Source of the DNA: Hypsibius dujardini
Taxonomy: Eukaryota > Tardigrada > Eutardigrada > Parachela > Hypsibiidae
Length of the DNA: 20,451 nt
Direction: 5' to 3'
NCBI GenBank assembly: GCA_001579985.1
Contig: LRSR01002146.1
Span: 1-20,451 of the forward strand
Positions 1-8,652 of this stretch are shown one piece after another; the first letter of the stretch is position 1; each line of letters begins with the position of its first letter. The position numbers and the translations under genes are program-made. Below the pieces are notes generated by a model. The model saw nothing but the letters and a program-made list of their open reading frames with translations, had not been told where the DNA came from and made no database searches.

Positions 1-1
1 C

Positions 2-304
2 CCTGGTAGTGACGTGTTTATGCGGTATGTGGCCGGACGACGAGGCCTGCAAAGAGAACCTTCAACTATGCGTGATCTTTGGGTGGATCTCGCCAGCTAC
101 GTGCACACGAAAGAGGAAGCCTCCTACAATCGTGAAAGACAGTTGAAAATGCTGGATCATCTCCTTCTGGTGGTCGAGGGTTTCGATGTCGACCTCTTCG
201 TACTCCCTCAGCCGCCGGACGGGAGGAAGTTATGCGATGACATAAAGAATAGTGGACGTCTCGTCGAGCGGATTGAGAAGTGGAAGAAAAGCAAGCTTAC
301 ATAA
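2..304 (+). CDS. C-terminal exon of an unrecognised protein (5' partial)
   Basis: An open frame runs from the left edge to a TAA at 302-304, about 100 residues, and is open upstream, so it is probably the last exon of a gene lying mostly outside the window. The peptide has a balanced, protein-like composition: a charged middle (HTKEEASYNRERQLKMLDHL), a hydrophobic stretch (LLLVVEGFDVDLFVLPQPP) and a lysine-rich amphipathic end (RLVERIEKWKKSKLT). I recognise no family, catalytic motif or membrane segment. The GTG at 14 and the ATG at 20 could serve as internal starts but nothing favours them. A second frame overlaps its last 50 bases. It is real coding sequence only if the composition is a fair guide; similarity to a known protein or RNA evidence would settle it. 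Confidence 0.4.
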   Translation, partial: PGSDVFMRYVAGRRGLQREPSTMRDLWVDLASYVHTKEEASYNRERQLKMLDHLLLVVEGFDVDLFVLPQPPDGRKLCDDIKNSGRLVERIEKWKKSKLT

Positions 305-312
305 TTATTCAG

Positions 313-575
313 TGAAAATTGAACCTTTTGTTTTTCCCGGAATTGTTGCATTTGTAGCTATCGCAGTTATGGTGCCATTTGTATGGGGGAAGAGTTGCGT
401 GTTTAATGCACCCCACAATGGGAATTCTTTCGTGTGGTCTGACGAAGAGCAGAAGTATTTCCTTTACGAACATTTACATCGCCCGCACCGCGCTGTCGAT
501 CAAAGGTCAATGATTACTCGCATTATTGATAAAAATTCCCTGACAGAGGCGCGGCTTGGTCGCTTGGACCGGTGA
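313..575 (+). other. Possible small membrane-protein exon, unrecognised
   Basis: An open frame following an acceptor-like ttattcag (305-312) runs to a TGA at 573-575. It begins with one hydrophobic segment (FPGIVAFVAIAVMVPFVWG) followed by a polar tail of about 60 residues. The frame is also open upstream to 252, where it overlaps the end of the preceding reading frame. It could be an alternative terminal exon of the gene to the left or a chance frame; I recognise no domain. It is listed because it shows a clean predicted membrane segment. Confidence 0.2.
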
Positions 576-819
576 GGGGGGGGGGCAGGTGCGAGATTTT
601 CAATTTTCAGTTGAAATCTACGGTTCTGACATGAAAGCATGGATTAAAGCGCAGTTTTTATCACGTAACTAATCGCAGTGACACTTTCAAGGGCAGTGTT
701 TGTCTTGTTTCCGTCTAGAATGAACTGGCATGAATGCACCCGCCAAATCGTCCAAGACAATTGCTTGTGTACAGTACAGAGGAAAGGCAATAGCAAAACG
801 CATTTCTTTAGAGCTCACC

Positions 820-850
820 CAGACAGACAGACAGACAGACAGATAGATGA

Positions 851-893
<43 letters not shown>

Positions 894-900
894 CAGACAA
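820..900. repeat. (CAGA)n microsatellite
   Basis: About 80 bases of nearly uninterrupted CAGA tetranucleotide, with one interruption near 842-850 (agatagatgaac). Open frames of the form TDRQTDRQ on the + strand and SVCLSVCL on the minus strand across it are artefacts of the repeat. Confidence 0.95.
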
Positions 901-954
901 AGATTTTGAGTTGCTCAACTTTTGCAACAGGACGAAACCCTGCGTCTTCGTCGC

Positions 955-1901
955 CAAGGTAAGTGTAATGGTAGTACAGAAAATTGGATAGAATATGGGA
1001 AATATGGCAGCTAAAATGGTGATATTTAGACAGATGATTCGTGCGGTCTTTGCAGTCTGCACCCAGCCAAATCTCATTGGGTTAACTACCGCAATCAAGC
1101 GAACCATGGAGAATGCAATGAGCGTCCTTAACAGAGCAACCCATTTCCGGGATATTTTCTACATGTACTCTTGCGAAAATTGACTTGTATCCGATGCATG
1201 GTCCGATACAAAAACGGATATCCGATGCATGATCCGATACAAAAACGGATATCCGATGCATGATCCGATACAAAAAACGGATATCCGATATATGATCCGA
1301 TACAACTAAATTGAGGCATTTTCGCACGAGGTATGGAACTTTTCACTTTGCAGAATTGGTCTGCAGACACTTACCAGTCACTGAGATTGACAAAGGTCCG
1401 GAATCCCCACTCATCCATGCCGTGGTGCTCGTTGTAACCCTTGGTAAAGGTGGGGTCGGAAAGTAGACTATCCGGCTTGCCGTCGGTTATATATAGCCGA
1501 ACATTGTCCCATCTGTATTGCACGGTAAATTTTGAGATCATTCGTTGAGTCCAAAAATGGCTAAATGTATCTGACTCAAACTCACAGAACAACAATGTCC
1601 GCCACGGCTATGGTCATCAGGTAGACGATGGCACTCCGGAGGGGCTTCTCGTGTGCGAGCACCACCAGGCTAAGGGTGACATTGCACATTGGACAATGCA
1701 TTGCACATTGGACATTGCACACAGTGCAGCACGTCAAACGGATGGGAAAGATCACATTGAACACCATGTTTGATTGAGCGATTTGCTCTGCCGTATAGTC
1801 GAGGGTAGACACATTGACTGTGAGCATGACCGCGTCGATAGTGTTATTTACGCACCCCGTATTGGGGTTACTGCATTGGAAGTTAAATATGACGTCCGTT
1901 C
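955..1901 (-). CDS. Rhodopsin-like GPCR, partial (TM1-TM4), multi-exon
   Basis: Minus-strand exons that join in frame: 1901-1586, 1512-1375 and 1126 to about 955. The first has an ATG at 1827, an N-glycosylation site (NVS), TM1 with the CNV form of the N1.50 motif, and TM2 with the conserved aspartate (YLMTIAVADIVVLL). It ends at a consensus gtgagt donor. The second starts after caatacag, encodes an unusually polar TM2-TM3 linker and ends at gtaagt. The third restores frame after ttaag and gives TM3 and its cytoplasmic end (WTLIAFSMVRLIAVVNPMRF, with R3.50 but V in place of D/E at 3.49), then TM4 (IICLNITILAAIFPIFYPIF). The usual Cys3.25 is absent. TM5-TM7 were not found: they may lie beyond position 1, or the gene is truncated. 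TM1 carries an 11-residue repeat-derived insertion. The ligand is unknown. An exon further upstream may supply a longer N-terminus, since frame is open to 1901. Confidence 0.6.
1127..1374 (-). other. GPCR intron carrying a satellite
   Basis: A 248-bp intron is inferred from the gtaagt donor at 1374 and the ttaag acceptor ending at 1127. With these boundaries the flanking codons join as TG+G (Trp) and TM3 is reconstructed. An alternative acceptor at the nearby atgtag would create a stop codon, which argues for this choice. Confidence 0.55.
1190..1304. repeat. 31-bp tandem repeat, 3.7 copies
   Basis: Copies start at 1190, 1221, 1252 and 1284. The unit begins tccgatgcatgatccgatac and ends aaaaacggata. 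The third copy has one extra A and the last is partial. Each junction creates the perfect 10-bp palindrome cggatatccg. The array lies inside the inferred intron of the minus-strand GPCR. Confidence 0.95.
1678..1710 (-). repeat. 33-bp in-frame insertion within GPCR TM1 coding sequence
   Basis: On the coding strand the motif TGCAATGTC occurs on both sides of a 33-base segment made of repeated ccaatgtgcaatg units. It encodes QCAMHCPMCNV. Removing it would give a continuous, ordinary TM1 (TCCTVCNV then TLSLVVLAHE), so it looks like a local tandem duplication that kept frame. Confidence 0.75.
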
Positions 1902-1998
1902 CTAATAGAAAATAACGATTTGAACATCTGCAGTTTCCGGTGCGTTTTTATAGCCTCATATTTTCAGCGTAGAAATCAGTTATCGGAAAAGTATATAC

Positions 1999-2106
1999 TT
2001 CATTTGCATCAATCTCGAAGTAAAGTAGCCCGAGCATAATGACTACCGAAAAGGTACAAACCAATACGACCCACTCACAGATGCAGCACAAATTCGCAAA
2101 TTTCTG
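1999..2106 (-). CDS. Possible exon encoding one membrane segment
   Basis: On the minus strand an acceptor-like ttgtctgcag is followed by an open frame with a strong hydrophobic segment (WVVLVCTFSVVIMLGLLYF) and then FEIDANE before a possible gtatat donor. It lies just upstream of the partial minus-strand GPCR. The phase of this donor does not match the acceptor at 1902, so I cannot link them. A single segment followed by a short aromatic stretch loosely recalls the first membrane helix of DEG/ENaC channels, but no diagnostic motif is present. Gene membership is unresolved. Confidence 0.25.
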
Positions 2107-2439
2107 CTGCAGACAACAGCAACCGTGACAGTTGCGCACAAGAGAAAAGTCAATGGGGTACGCTGTCGTTGGTGATTGTAGAATCTGCTAACTGTGAAAA
2201 GGCAAAAATGTTTACCTACTACGACCACAATAATAGTACAGAGTAAGATTTGCACTTCTCGCAATAACTGAATAGAGGGTTTTTCAACCCGTCGAGGATT
2301 CTTCTACGTCGCCTCGAAGCCTTCAGTTCGCGGACGGTGGCCTGAACTGTTTATGCGACACCGGGGGTGGGATTAATTTAAGTGCCACGAATTCCAGATA
2401 TCATCACGCGGTCACTGTTGGGCATCACTTCATGCAATG

Positions 2440-2641
2440 ATGACAATGGTGGCATGATTGTCGCGGTAAAAATTCGCCAGGGAGGTTCCCGGTAAAGCTA
2501 ACTGCTATCCAGTTTCCCATTCGCCAGCTTCTCAGTACCATACATCGATCTAAGCCCCCAATTGGTGTGCTCACCGGAAATTGAAGACTCAACATTTCTA
2601 GTGCTGCGTAGGTTGGGGGGGTGGGAGATAATTGATTATCT
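2440..2641 (+). promoter_or_regulatory. 5' flank of intact GPCR, present as a diverged direct duplicate
   Basis: The sequence before the intact GPCR matches 5665-5863 in order: gacaatg, gcatga and cggtaaa, then ctcagtacc, then gaagtctcaacattcctagtg (gaagactcaacatttctagtg here), then gataattg. Shared order with scattered mismatches shows an old segmental duplication of this flank. It probably contains promoter or 5' UTR sequence, but no defined element can be named. Confidence 0.5.
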
Positions 2642-2757
2642 TCAAAGACTTAAACATCCGCCTGAGCGGCTGCTATATACAGTTCATGTCAACGTCCTTC
2701 TTTCCCTTTTTTGCCATCACCTCTGGTCTCAAAAATTATAGCCAGCAAATTCGAAAT

Positions 2758-3771
2758 ATGGCTAACTTTACTGCCAACTCGTCAGCGGCGGCCATGCTAA
2801 ATGTGAGCAGCAGTCGTTCCAACTGCAGCTTGACTGCAGCTCAGAATAATTCCCTCAACGTCCTACCGCTGACATTGAGTTTCGTGATAATGGCCTGCCA
2901 ACTGTGCAACCTCATCGTCTTCCACTTTTGGCGCGACAAAGAACCCTTCATCCACCTTCATGTGGCACTGGCTTGGACGTCCCTGATGTCGTCCGCCATT
3001 ACCTGCGGCATACCGTTGGTTCGGATGCTGCCGCGGCATGAACCGGTCAGTGTGACCTTGATCCTGATTTCTGGACGATTCTACGAGTTCGGGACGAACC
3101 TCAACTTGATGATACTAGTGGCAATCAGCGTGGACCGTTGGCTGTCCGTAGAGTACCCCATCCCTTACAGGGACCAAATATCTAAACGGATAGTTCGGAG
3201 GATGATATGGCTGGCTTGGATGGTGACCATACTTATAACCGTGCCAGGGATGATTCTCTACTTTCAATCCAGCGACGTGCGTTGCGATGCGCCGATTCGA
3301 GAGATCTCCTCGACCGGTCGTTCTATTTGGAAGGTTCTCACCGGTCCCCTGATTCTGGCCTTTCTCATGATCTTTCAAGGACGGATCTTCGTGATCGCGG
3401 TGAAGATGAAGCTTCGGTTAATACGGGCTCAACGTCGCACCCACGCAGCCCTCAGGCGACCTAGCCAGACCATGGCAGGGATCGTGTGGGGCTCTCTGCG
3501 AGCCAGCATGGTCATCACGTTGGTCAGCGTGGTGACGCAGTCTCCGTTCATGTTTGATTTCTACCGGTACATCCGCGATCCCACCCTCCAGCGAGCGTTC
3601 GCTTTGCTACCGGCAATCCAGCACATGTATTCGCCCATTGTCTACCTTCTGTTTTTCTCACAGTTCCGGGCTGTCCTGCGTCGTGGATGGGGTCGACTTG
3701 TTCGTGGGACCGTCTTGATAATATCTGCGTTGTCCGGTGTGGAGCCTGCTGCGCAATCAATCCCACCGTAG
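2758..3771 (+). CDS. Rhodopsin-like (class A) GPCR, intact single exon
   Basis: 337 residues from the ATG at 2758. This start is preferred because it begins an extracellular tail with several N-glycosylation sites (NFT, NSS, NVS, NCS, NNS), as in the paralogue at 6340-7153; the frame is open upstream to 2632. Seven hydrophobic segments follow in order: TM1 (LPLTLSFVIMACQLCNLIVF), TM2 (HVALAWTSLMSSAITCGIPL), TM3 ending in DRWLSVEYP (the DRY motif as DRW), TM4 (WLAWMVTILITVPGMILYF), TM5 (VLTGPLILAFLMIFQGRIFV), TM6 (ASMVITLVSVVTQSPFMF) and TM7 (QHMYSPIVYLLFF, SPIVY replacing NPxxY). A basic third loop (RAQRRTHAALRRP) suits G-protein coupling. The style resembles orphan or peptide receptors expanded in some ecdysozoan lineages; the ligand cannot be deduced. 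No polyadenylation signal is obvious just downstream. Confidence 0.8.
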   Translation: MANFTANSSAAAMLNVSSSRSNCSLTAAQNNSLNVLPLTLSFVIMACQLCNLIVFHFWRDKEPFIHLHVALAWTSLMSSAITCGIPLVRMLPRHEPVSVTLILISGRFYEFGTNLNLMILVAISVDRWLSVEYPIPYRDQISKRIVRRMIWLAWMVTILITVPGMILYFQSSDVRCDAPIREISSTGRSIWKVLTGPLILAFLMIFQGRIFVIAVKMKLRLIRAQRRTHAALRRPSQTMAGIVWGSLRASMVITLVSVVTQSPFMFDFYRYIRDPTLQRAFALLPAIQHMYSPIVYLLFFSQFRAVLRRGWGRLVRGTVLIISALSGVEPAAQSIPP

Positions 3772-4089
3772 CTTAGACCGTATACACCGGACGGCGTTCA
3801 AAAGATTCCGTGAGTCATCAAGTCATCCGGCGGATCGGACGTGGTTGACTACATTAACTTGCACGACGGAAGGTGGAGACCAAAGAGACCAATGAAGGAT
3901 TTCAAAATATCGTTAATGGGGAGCATCAACGCAGCGAAGTACGGGATCGTCCAATGCAATAATTCACCGTTTCCCGGAGGCGAATGGTCCATCACATGGT
4001 CCTATGACGCTCCGCGTTCTACTGTCTTAGTGCCTTACGTTCTCTGTGTTCTTTGTTCACATTAGATTCCAAGCGACTTATGGTTCTGG
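3772..4089. other. Intergenic, no feature seen
   Basis: Downstream of the intact GPCR. A 74-codon open frame starting at 3844 lacks any recognisable motif, and no repeat or RNA gene is evident. Confidence 0.5.
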
Positions 4090-4091
4090 TA

Positions 4092-4408
4092 TGAGGTAAG
4101 GGCACTGGAATGGGCCACTTGTTTTTCCCGTACCCTGGAATGGACCACCCTGGAATCACAACTTCCACACAAGTTTTGGCTATCACTAAGGTTCTAAGCG
4201 ACAGAAAATATTTGATAATTCGGTGGAACGCGTATCAGATATGAAAAACAATTGTGGGAACATGTTTAAAAAAGAAAAAGCTCCATTGGACGATTGGAGG
4301 AAGTCAACTGTAGAGGTCGCTGACTACGCAGTAACTTATTTGTTTTTGATTAATTTGCGACAGAGCGCCCCCTGCCGCCCAGTGGTCCATTCCAGTGCCC
4401 TTACCTCA
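4092..4408. mobile_element. MITE-like non-autonomous DNA transposon, 317 bp
   Basis: Perfectly placed terminal inverted repeats of 28 bp (4092-4119 and 4381-4408) differ at one base and start tgaggtaagggcactggaat. Both ends are flanked by TA (4090-4091 and 4409-4410), the target duplication of Tc1/mariner-type elements. Sub-repeats of ctggaatg follow the left end. There is no transposase frame, so it would depend on an enzyme encoded elsewhere. Confidence 0.8.
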
Positions 4409-4993
4409 TACTGTCTTACAGGTCCGTCGACGTGTAGAGAGTAACGCGTAAAGTTCAGTAGTGACTCTTCCATCGTACTGGGCGGACTGCTCGCAGCTTC
4501 CTTGATCAGGAATCGGTGTGTGGTTTGTTTTGCTTTGGTCTCTGTAAATATTGCATAGCTCAAGCCGCGGTTGGATCTCCCGTCCTCGCGTCGGGATTGT
4601 CTAGCCGTTAGGTAGGGAAGCCATCTTCTGTAGCCTTGTGATGATGATCGTCCATCGTCTCTGCTCATCGGTATCGGCATCAGTACCACCCTGACTCATC
4701 AATCGCTTGCAACGTCTCAGTCCAACGACATGAGTGACCATCACAAACCGTACCTTGCCCATATATGACACACACGTAATGACATGTTCTTCATTGGTAA
4801 ACAGACTTAGAATACTTCTTACGTTAACGAGGTCACGACGTTTTGGGTGATTGAAGGTAACCATTTTTTGATATCTTCAACCACCTAATGAGTTAAAGCA
4901 GACATGGATCTCGTGGAAGGTGGTACTTTATTACTGGTATTACCACTCCGCGTCTGGTCATCTCCTATCGTTATTAGTATACAAGTACTTTCG
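4409..4993. other. Intergenic or uncertain coding, minus-strand frames only
   Basis: Two minus-strand frames (4864-4601 and 4689-4336) have moderately protein-like composition, and the second passes a donor-like gtaaga near 4418-4423. Neither shows a recognisable domain, and I cannot connect them by a phase-consistent intron. No + strand gene is evident. Confidence 0.3.
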
Positions 4994-4995
4994 TA

Positions 4996-5357
4996 CGAGG
5001 TAAAGGCCGTTAACCAGGCCGCTTTTGTAAATCGTAACTTAACCAGGCCGGCAGGCTAACAGGTGGCGCATAAGTCGTTTTTGCGAAGTCAACCCAGGGA
5101 GATGGAACCGAAGTGGCGCCTCTACCGGACTACTTACACACTTCTCCATTGAGATTCTTCTATTCCATTTTTTGTACTCAAATTCAAACCGTGAAGCTTA
5201 GGAACGAACTAAAATGGGTCAGAGAATGTTTTCTGAATGTTTTCAAGCCATCTGTTATGGCATGGCACCACAGCAGCGCCGGGAAATGAACGTTGAAAAA
5301 ACCGGCCTGGTTAAGTTACGATTTCTAAAAGCGGCCTGGTTAACGGCCTTTACCTCG
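4996..5357. mobile_element. MITE-like non-autonomous DNA transposon, 362 bp
   Basis: Terminal inverted repeats of 56 bp (4996-5051 and 5302-5357) differ at two adjacent bases only. They begin cgaggtaaaggccgttaacc and contain a repeated aaccaggccg motif. TA flanks both ends (4994-4995 and 5358-5359). The roughly 250-bp core has no credible coding frame. The high identity of the two ends suggests a fairly recent insertion or a selected hairpin. Confidence 0.85.
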
Positions 5358-5359
5358 TA

Positions 5360-5664
5360 CTGTACTGTACTGGAGTGAGCTCTGGTCTATTTATGAGCAC
5401 TACTGTACTCTATCTTAGTGAGTGCTTACGTTGATGTTGCCGTTGATTATTTTTATACATTGTACATGTACATGTGTCTGTACAATCCCGCAGCACTTAT
5501 ATAAGTTCGCGAGTTGCTGTTGTGGGAAGATCAGTTCGCAGCACTTAAGTTTACTCTTCTTACATCCTAGTAATACGACAAGCGGTCTCCGTCCGTTAAT
5601 CTACCAGTATAATAGGGTCGACTTGATAAGTCTGTTTAGCTGCCGCGTCACCATTCACACAGAC
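5360..5664. other. Intergenic, no gene seen
   Basis: An 89-codon frame starting at 5422 has no domain and unusual composition. The sequence includes a small acat/tgtac palindromic patch near 5456-5486. Nothing else is supported. Confidence 0.5.
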
Positions 5665-5863
5665 ATGGTGACAATGCATGACTGCCGGTAAACACTCTGC
5701 GTTGAAATACCCGGTGACAGCCAGATGATACCAAAGTCTATATTCTCAGCGGCTGTTATAGGATACTCAGTACCCCTCAATCTAGAGTTTCAATTACTGT
5801 GCCCACCTGAAATAGAAGTCTCAACATTCCTAGTGCCACGTGAGGTCGGCGATAATTGGTTAT
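5665..5863 (+). repeat. Diverged direct copy of the GPCR 5' flank
   Basis: This stretch aligns in the same orientation and order with 2440-2641. The best-matching core is near 5800-5842. No receptor reading frame follows on the + strand, so only the flank remains at this site. Confidence 0.5.
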
Positions 5864-6339
5864 TTGAATAAGATTGAAACCTTCTGCGATTCTGCGCTTA
5901 CGGGAGAGGTGCAGTTACTTGTAATGAGCTCCGCAATGTGTGTGTGTTTATGCAAGAACTGAGGGGTTCCACGATAGCTGACCGTTCACATCATGAAGTG
6001 TTGCCCACTGCACAGGCTAAACCAAACGTATTCCTTAAAACAACAAAACATAACTCCAGCTGATGACTTCCGTGCATTGCAACGATCCGAGGGGCTCACC
6101 AATGTGGAATGATAGACCAAACACGCAACGAAACAACGGCACCAACTGTGTTACCCTTAAATGAATACCCTATTGAGCAGGGCCCTTTGCATAAGCCTGT
6201 CGGTGAAATTAACACAAATGCACGAAAACGCTTCAAACCAAGGGCGGCACGAGTTGAGAAGGTACTGATGAGTCAGTGGCATGGGTCGATAGTTCGGAAC
6301 ACACCTCACAGGGTATTGCAAGAGGCGCTCGTTTACTTC
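5864..6339. other. Intergenic, no gene seen
   Basis: Only short frames without recognisable motifs. It lies between the duplicated flank and the GPCR pseudogene. Confidence 0.45.
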
Positions 6340-7153
6340 GAGTAATCGCAGTTGTAGAGGAGTCTCAAGCCGGCGCGCGAAACTGGCGCAAACCGCAGCA
6401 ATACCAAACGACTGCCCGAAACTGAGGGAAAAAGGCAAGATACACCACAGGAGGGTACATGTGCTGGATGGCAGGCAGAATTGCGAGGAGTCTCACCAAC
6501 ATTCATATTATTCATATTAGATATCAGATTCATATTATTGGGGGCCTCGATGATGGTGAGAAAGAAGGTGACAATCCCAACCAGCGTTAACGCCATACTA
6601 GCCCTCAACGAGCTCCAGACGATTCGGACGGGTTGTGGAGGGTCATCAGCAGCCGAGACGGCAGGTCATCGCTTGGCCAGTACCTTCCTCTTTACGACAA
6701 CCGCCATTGTACTAAGCTGAAAGGCCACCAACAGACCCAGAATGATCGGACCAATGACGGTCCGCTGATGGGTGCGTTACAGGAGGTAATGACTGATCCC
6801 CAGTAGCGGACGAACTCCGGGACGGTGAGAAGAATCGTCAGAAGCCACGACGCGGCTGCGAAGAACTTGACGTTACGTCGAGAGACCCGTCTGCGGTACT
6901 CGGTGAGCAGCTCCACCGAAAGCCATCGGTCCACGTTGATGGCGCCACCAGGTGACGGCAGCAGGACGAAGGGCTGTTGGATCTGCCAGAAATGGAAGAT
7001 GATGAGGTTGAAGGATTGGGCGGAGATGATGGTCGTACTCAACGCCAACGGGAAGATATTCAACGAGTACAACTGCTCCGCACTCAGGCTGCAGTTGGTT
7101 GTGGCCAAAGGTCCATGATGGGAAGAGTTGACGGTTAGATTTGAGGTGTACAT
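6340..7153 (-). pseudogene. GPCR pseudogene, paralogue of the gene at 2758-3771
   Basis: From an ATG at 7153 the minus strand encodes a glycosylated tail (NLT, NSS, NCS) and TM1 with FNLIIFHFW, matching FHFW of the intact gene. It then jumps directly to NVDRWLSVELLTEYRRRVSR: TM2 and most of TM3 (about 70 residues) are deleted near 6955. TM4 (SWLLTILLTVPEFVRYW) follows, then a frameshift in TM5 near 6745, with VIGPIILGLLVAFQL continuing in another frame to a stop. TM6 (RASMALTLVGIVTFFLTII) lies around 6608-6550. Between TM6 and TM7 sits an aatatgaat-type simple repeat (about 6497-6535). TM7 (LPAIQHMYPPVVYLAFFPQF) is in yet another frame around 6490-6425. A functional seven-helix receptor is impossible, so it is a decayed, inverted copy. 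Confidence 0.8.
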
Positions 7154-7471
7154 TACATAATTTTTTGAGAATACGAGAAAACCTGGCTAGATGAAAAAGC
7201 TTTGGGTAGAGGCAGTGAGCGGTCGTGTCGGGTTCTGAAAATTGTTTACCGGGGTATCGAGCAATTAAGTTGCAGTAAATAGATGCCGGTGAAGGACGGC
7301 GGAAATATAGGGAAGAAAGGAAAAGGGCTCAGTGCAGGCGTCCAGGCCACTCAGCTGTCGGCTTGTGTGATACGCGTCCGGCGACTTCTGCGTGGGGCAA
7401 TGATGAATAAAAACGGTCACGCCGATGAAAGGTGGTCACATAACTTGAATGAAGGATGAACGATCAGACAT
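7154..7471. other. Intergenic, no feature seen
   Basis: Upstream side of the pseudogene. A short tctcaaaaaattat match to the flank of the intact GPCR hints at residual homology; nothing else is evident. Confidence 0.4.
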
Positions 7472-7536
7472 ACAGGCAGACAGGCAGACAGACAGAAAGA
7501 CAGGCAAAAGGACAGACAAAAGGACGCACAAAGCGG

Positions 7537-7583
<47 letters not shown>

Positions 7584-7660
7584 ACAGACAGTTAGTCAGT
7601 CATTCAGTCAGTCAGTCATTCAGGCAAGCAGGCAGATAGACAGGGAGCCAGTCAGATATT
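7472..7660. repeat. CAGA/CAGG/CAGT tetranucleotide microsatellite
   Basis: A compound array: CAGG/CAGA, then about ten pure GGCA units (7538-7582), then CAGT/CATT and CAGG/CAGA. Internal blocks show stepwise sequence change. Frames through it read RQAGRQAG and are artefacts. Confidence 0.9.
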
Positions 7661-8515
7661 TGGGCAGACAAAGAGTCAAAAAATCATGTTGCATGCGCAA
7701 ACCTTCGGCAGCAGATGGCGATGAGGGGCCGAATGACAACGTCAAGTCTTGCTCGGCATCAGTAAGTAGCGTCAAGTAACCGGTCACGTAGTCCTCCGTC
7801 ATTAAAGCCATGAGTGCTATTCGCCTAGAGCAAGAGGAATCATAGCGCCATCTGCAAGCACAAAAGGACGCTCTTATATTGTCGCACTGATTTGTACGAG
7901 TCTCGTATGCCTTTGCCCTTTGGAGCTCCAATCAAACTCTGTATGAATCATAGTAAATTCCACAGCATCCAGTCGACAAATGACGAGACAAGGAAGAAAA
8001 TATCAAAAATTGAACTGCTGGTTTGAACTCTAAACAGACTTCCTCGACTCAACCAAACTTCGTAACATCATGGTCTTCTCCCGGTCGGACACCAGAAAGT
8101 ATGGGACCGCCAAATGTATGCCATCATCATCATCATCATCGTCCGAATGCTTTTCTCCGTCCATGGTCGCTCTAAAAGATGGTTAGCAATTCAAACGGGG
8201 AAGATTAAGGAAGGGGACAATGGACGGAGATCAGAAAATATATATACGCTACAACACCTCCTACGCAAGATGATTACTCGGATCTAGTGCTCGATTGAAC
8301 GATTGCAACGTTTAAACTGGCTTTGAATTGAACGGGCTGCTAATCCATTCCCGCGCAATAACTGCATCGAATTGCAATTGCAACCTAGTGGCCTTGGTAA
8401 TATCCTCTCCAACCTTTAGTCTATTTTGTCGCCGTGAGTCCCCATGCTTGACGTACTCCGTGAGCCGTGACTCTGGGAGATGTTGAAAGAGTGAGTGAGT
8501 CAATTGACGAAGAGA
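7661..8515. other. Intergenic, no supported gene
   Basis: Contains an (ATC)n tract near 8122-8142. A minus-strand frame (7931-7620) has somewhat protein-like composition but no domain. No RNA gene is seen. Confidence 0.4.
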
Positions 8516-8517
8516 TA

Positions 8518-8650
8518 CTGTAATGCCGCGTTAGCTTCGCGCACCTGTAGCGCCGCCTTCGGACGATTTCCCCCCACTTCGTGCGTTATGCCCGGGCAGT
8601 ATATACTGAAAATGCTGTGTTTGTTGCGCGAAGCTAATGCGGCAGTACAG
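8518..8650. mobile_element. Short MITE-like element, 133 bp
   Basis: Terminal inverted repeats of 26 bp (8518-8543 and 8625-8650) differ at two positions; the left one begins ctgtaatgccgcgttagctt. TA duplications flank both sides (8516-8517 and 8651-8652). The GC-rich core is non-coding. Confidence 0.75.
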
Positions 8651-8652
8651 TA

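Noticed and set aside
808-1107. Minus-strand SVCLSVCL reading frame as a cysteine-rich protein
   Set aside because: The low-complexity part is the translated CAGA repeat; only the upstream part (to about 955) is used, as GPCR TM3-TM4.
4336-4864. A gene on the minus strand
   Set aside because: Composition is moderate, but there is no recognisable domain, no phase-consistent splice pair was found, and a MITE end overlaps it.
7620-7931. Minus-strand frame as a gene
   Set aside because: No domain, and one end runs into the microsatellite.
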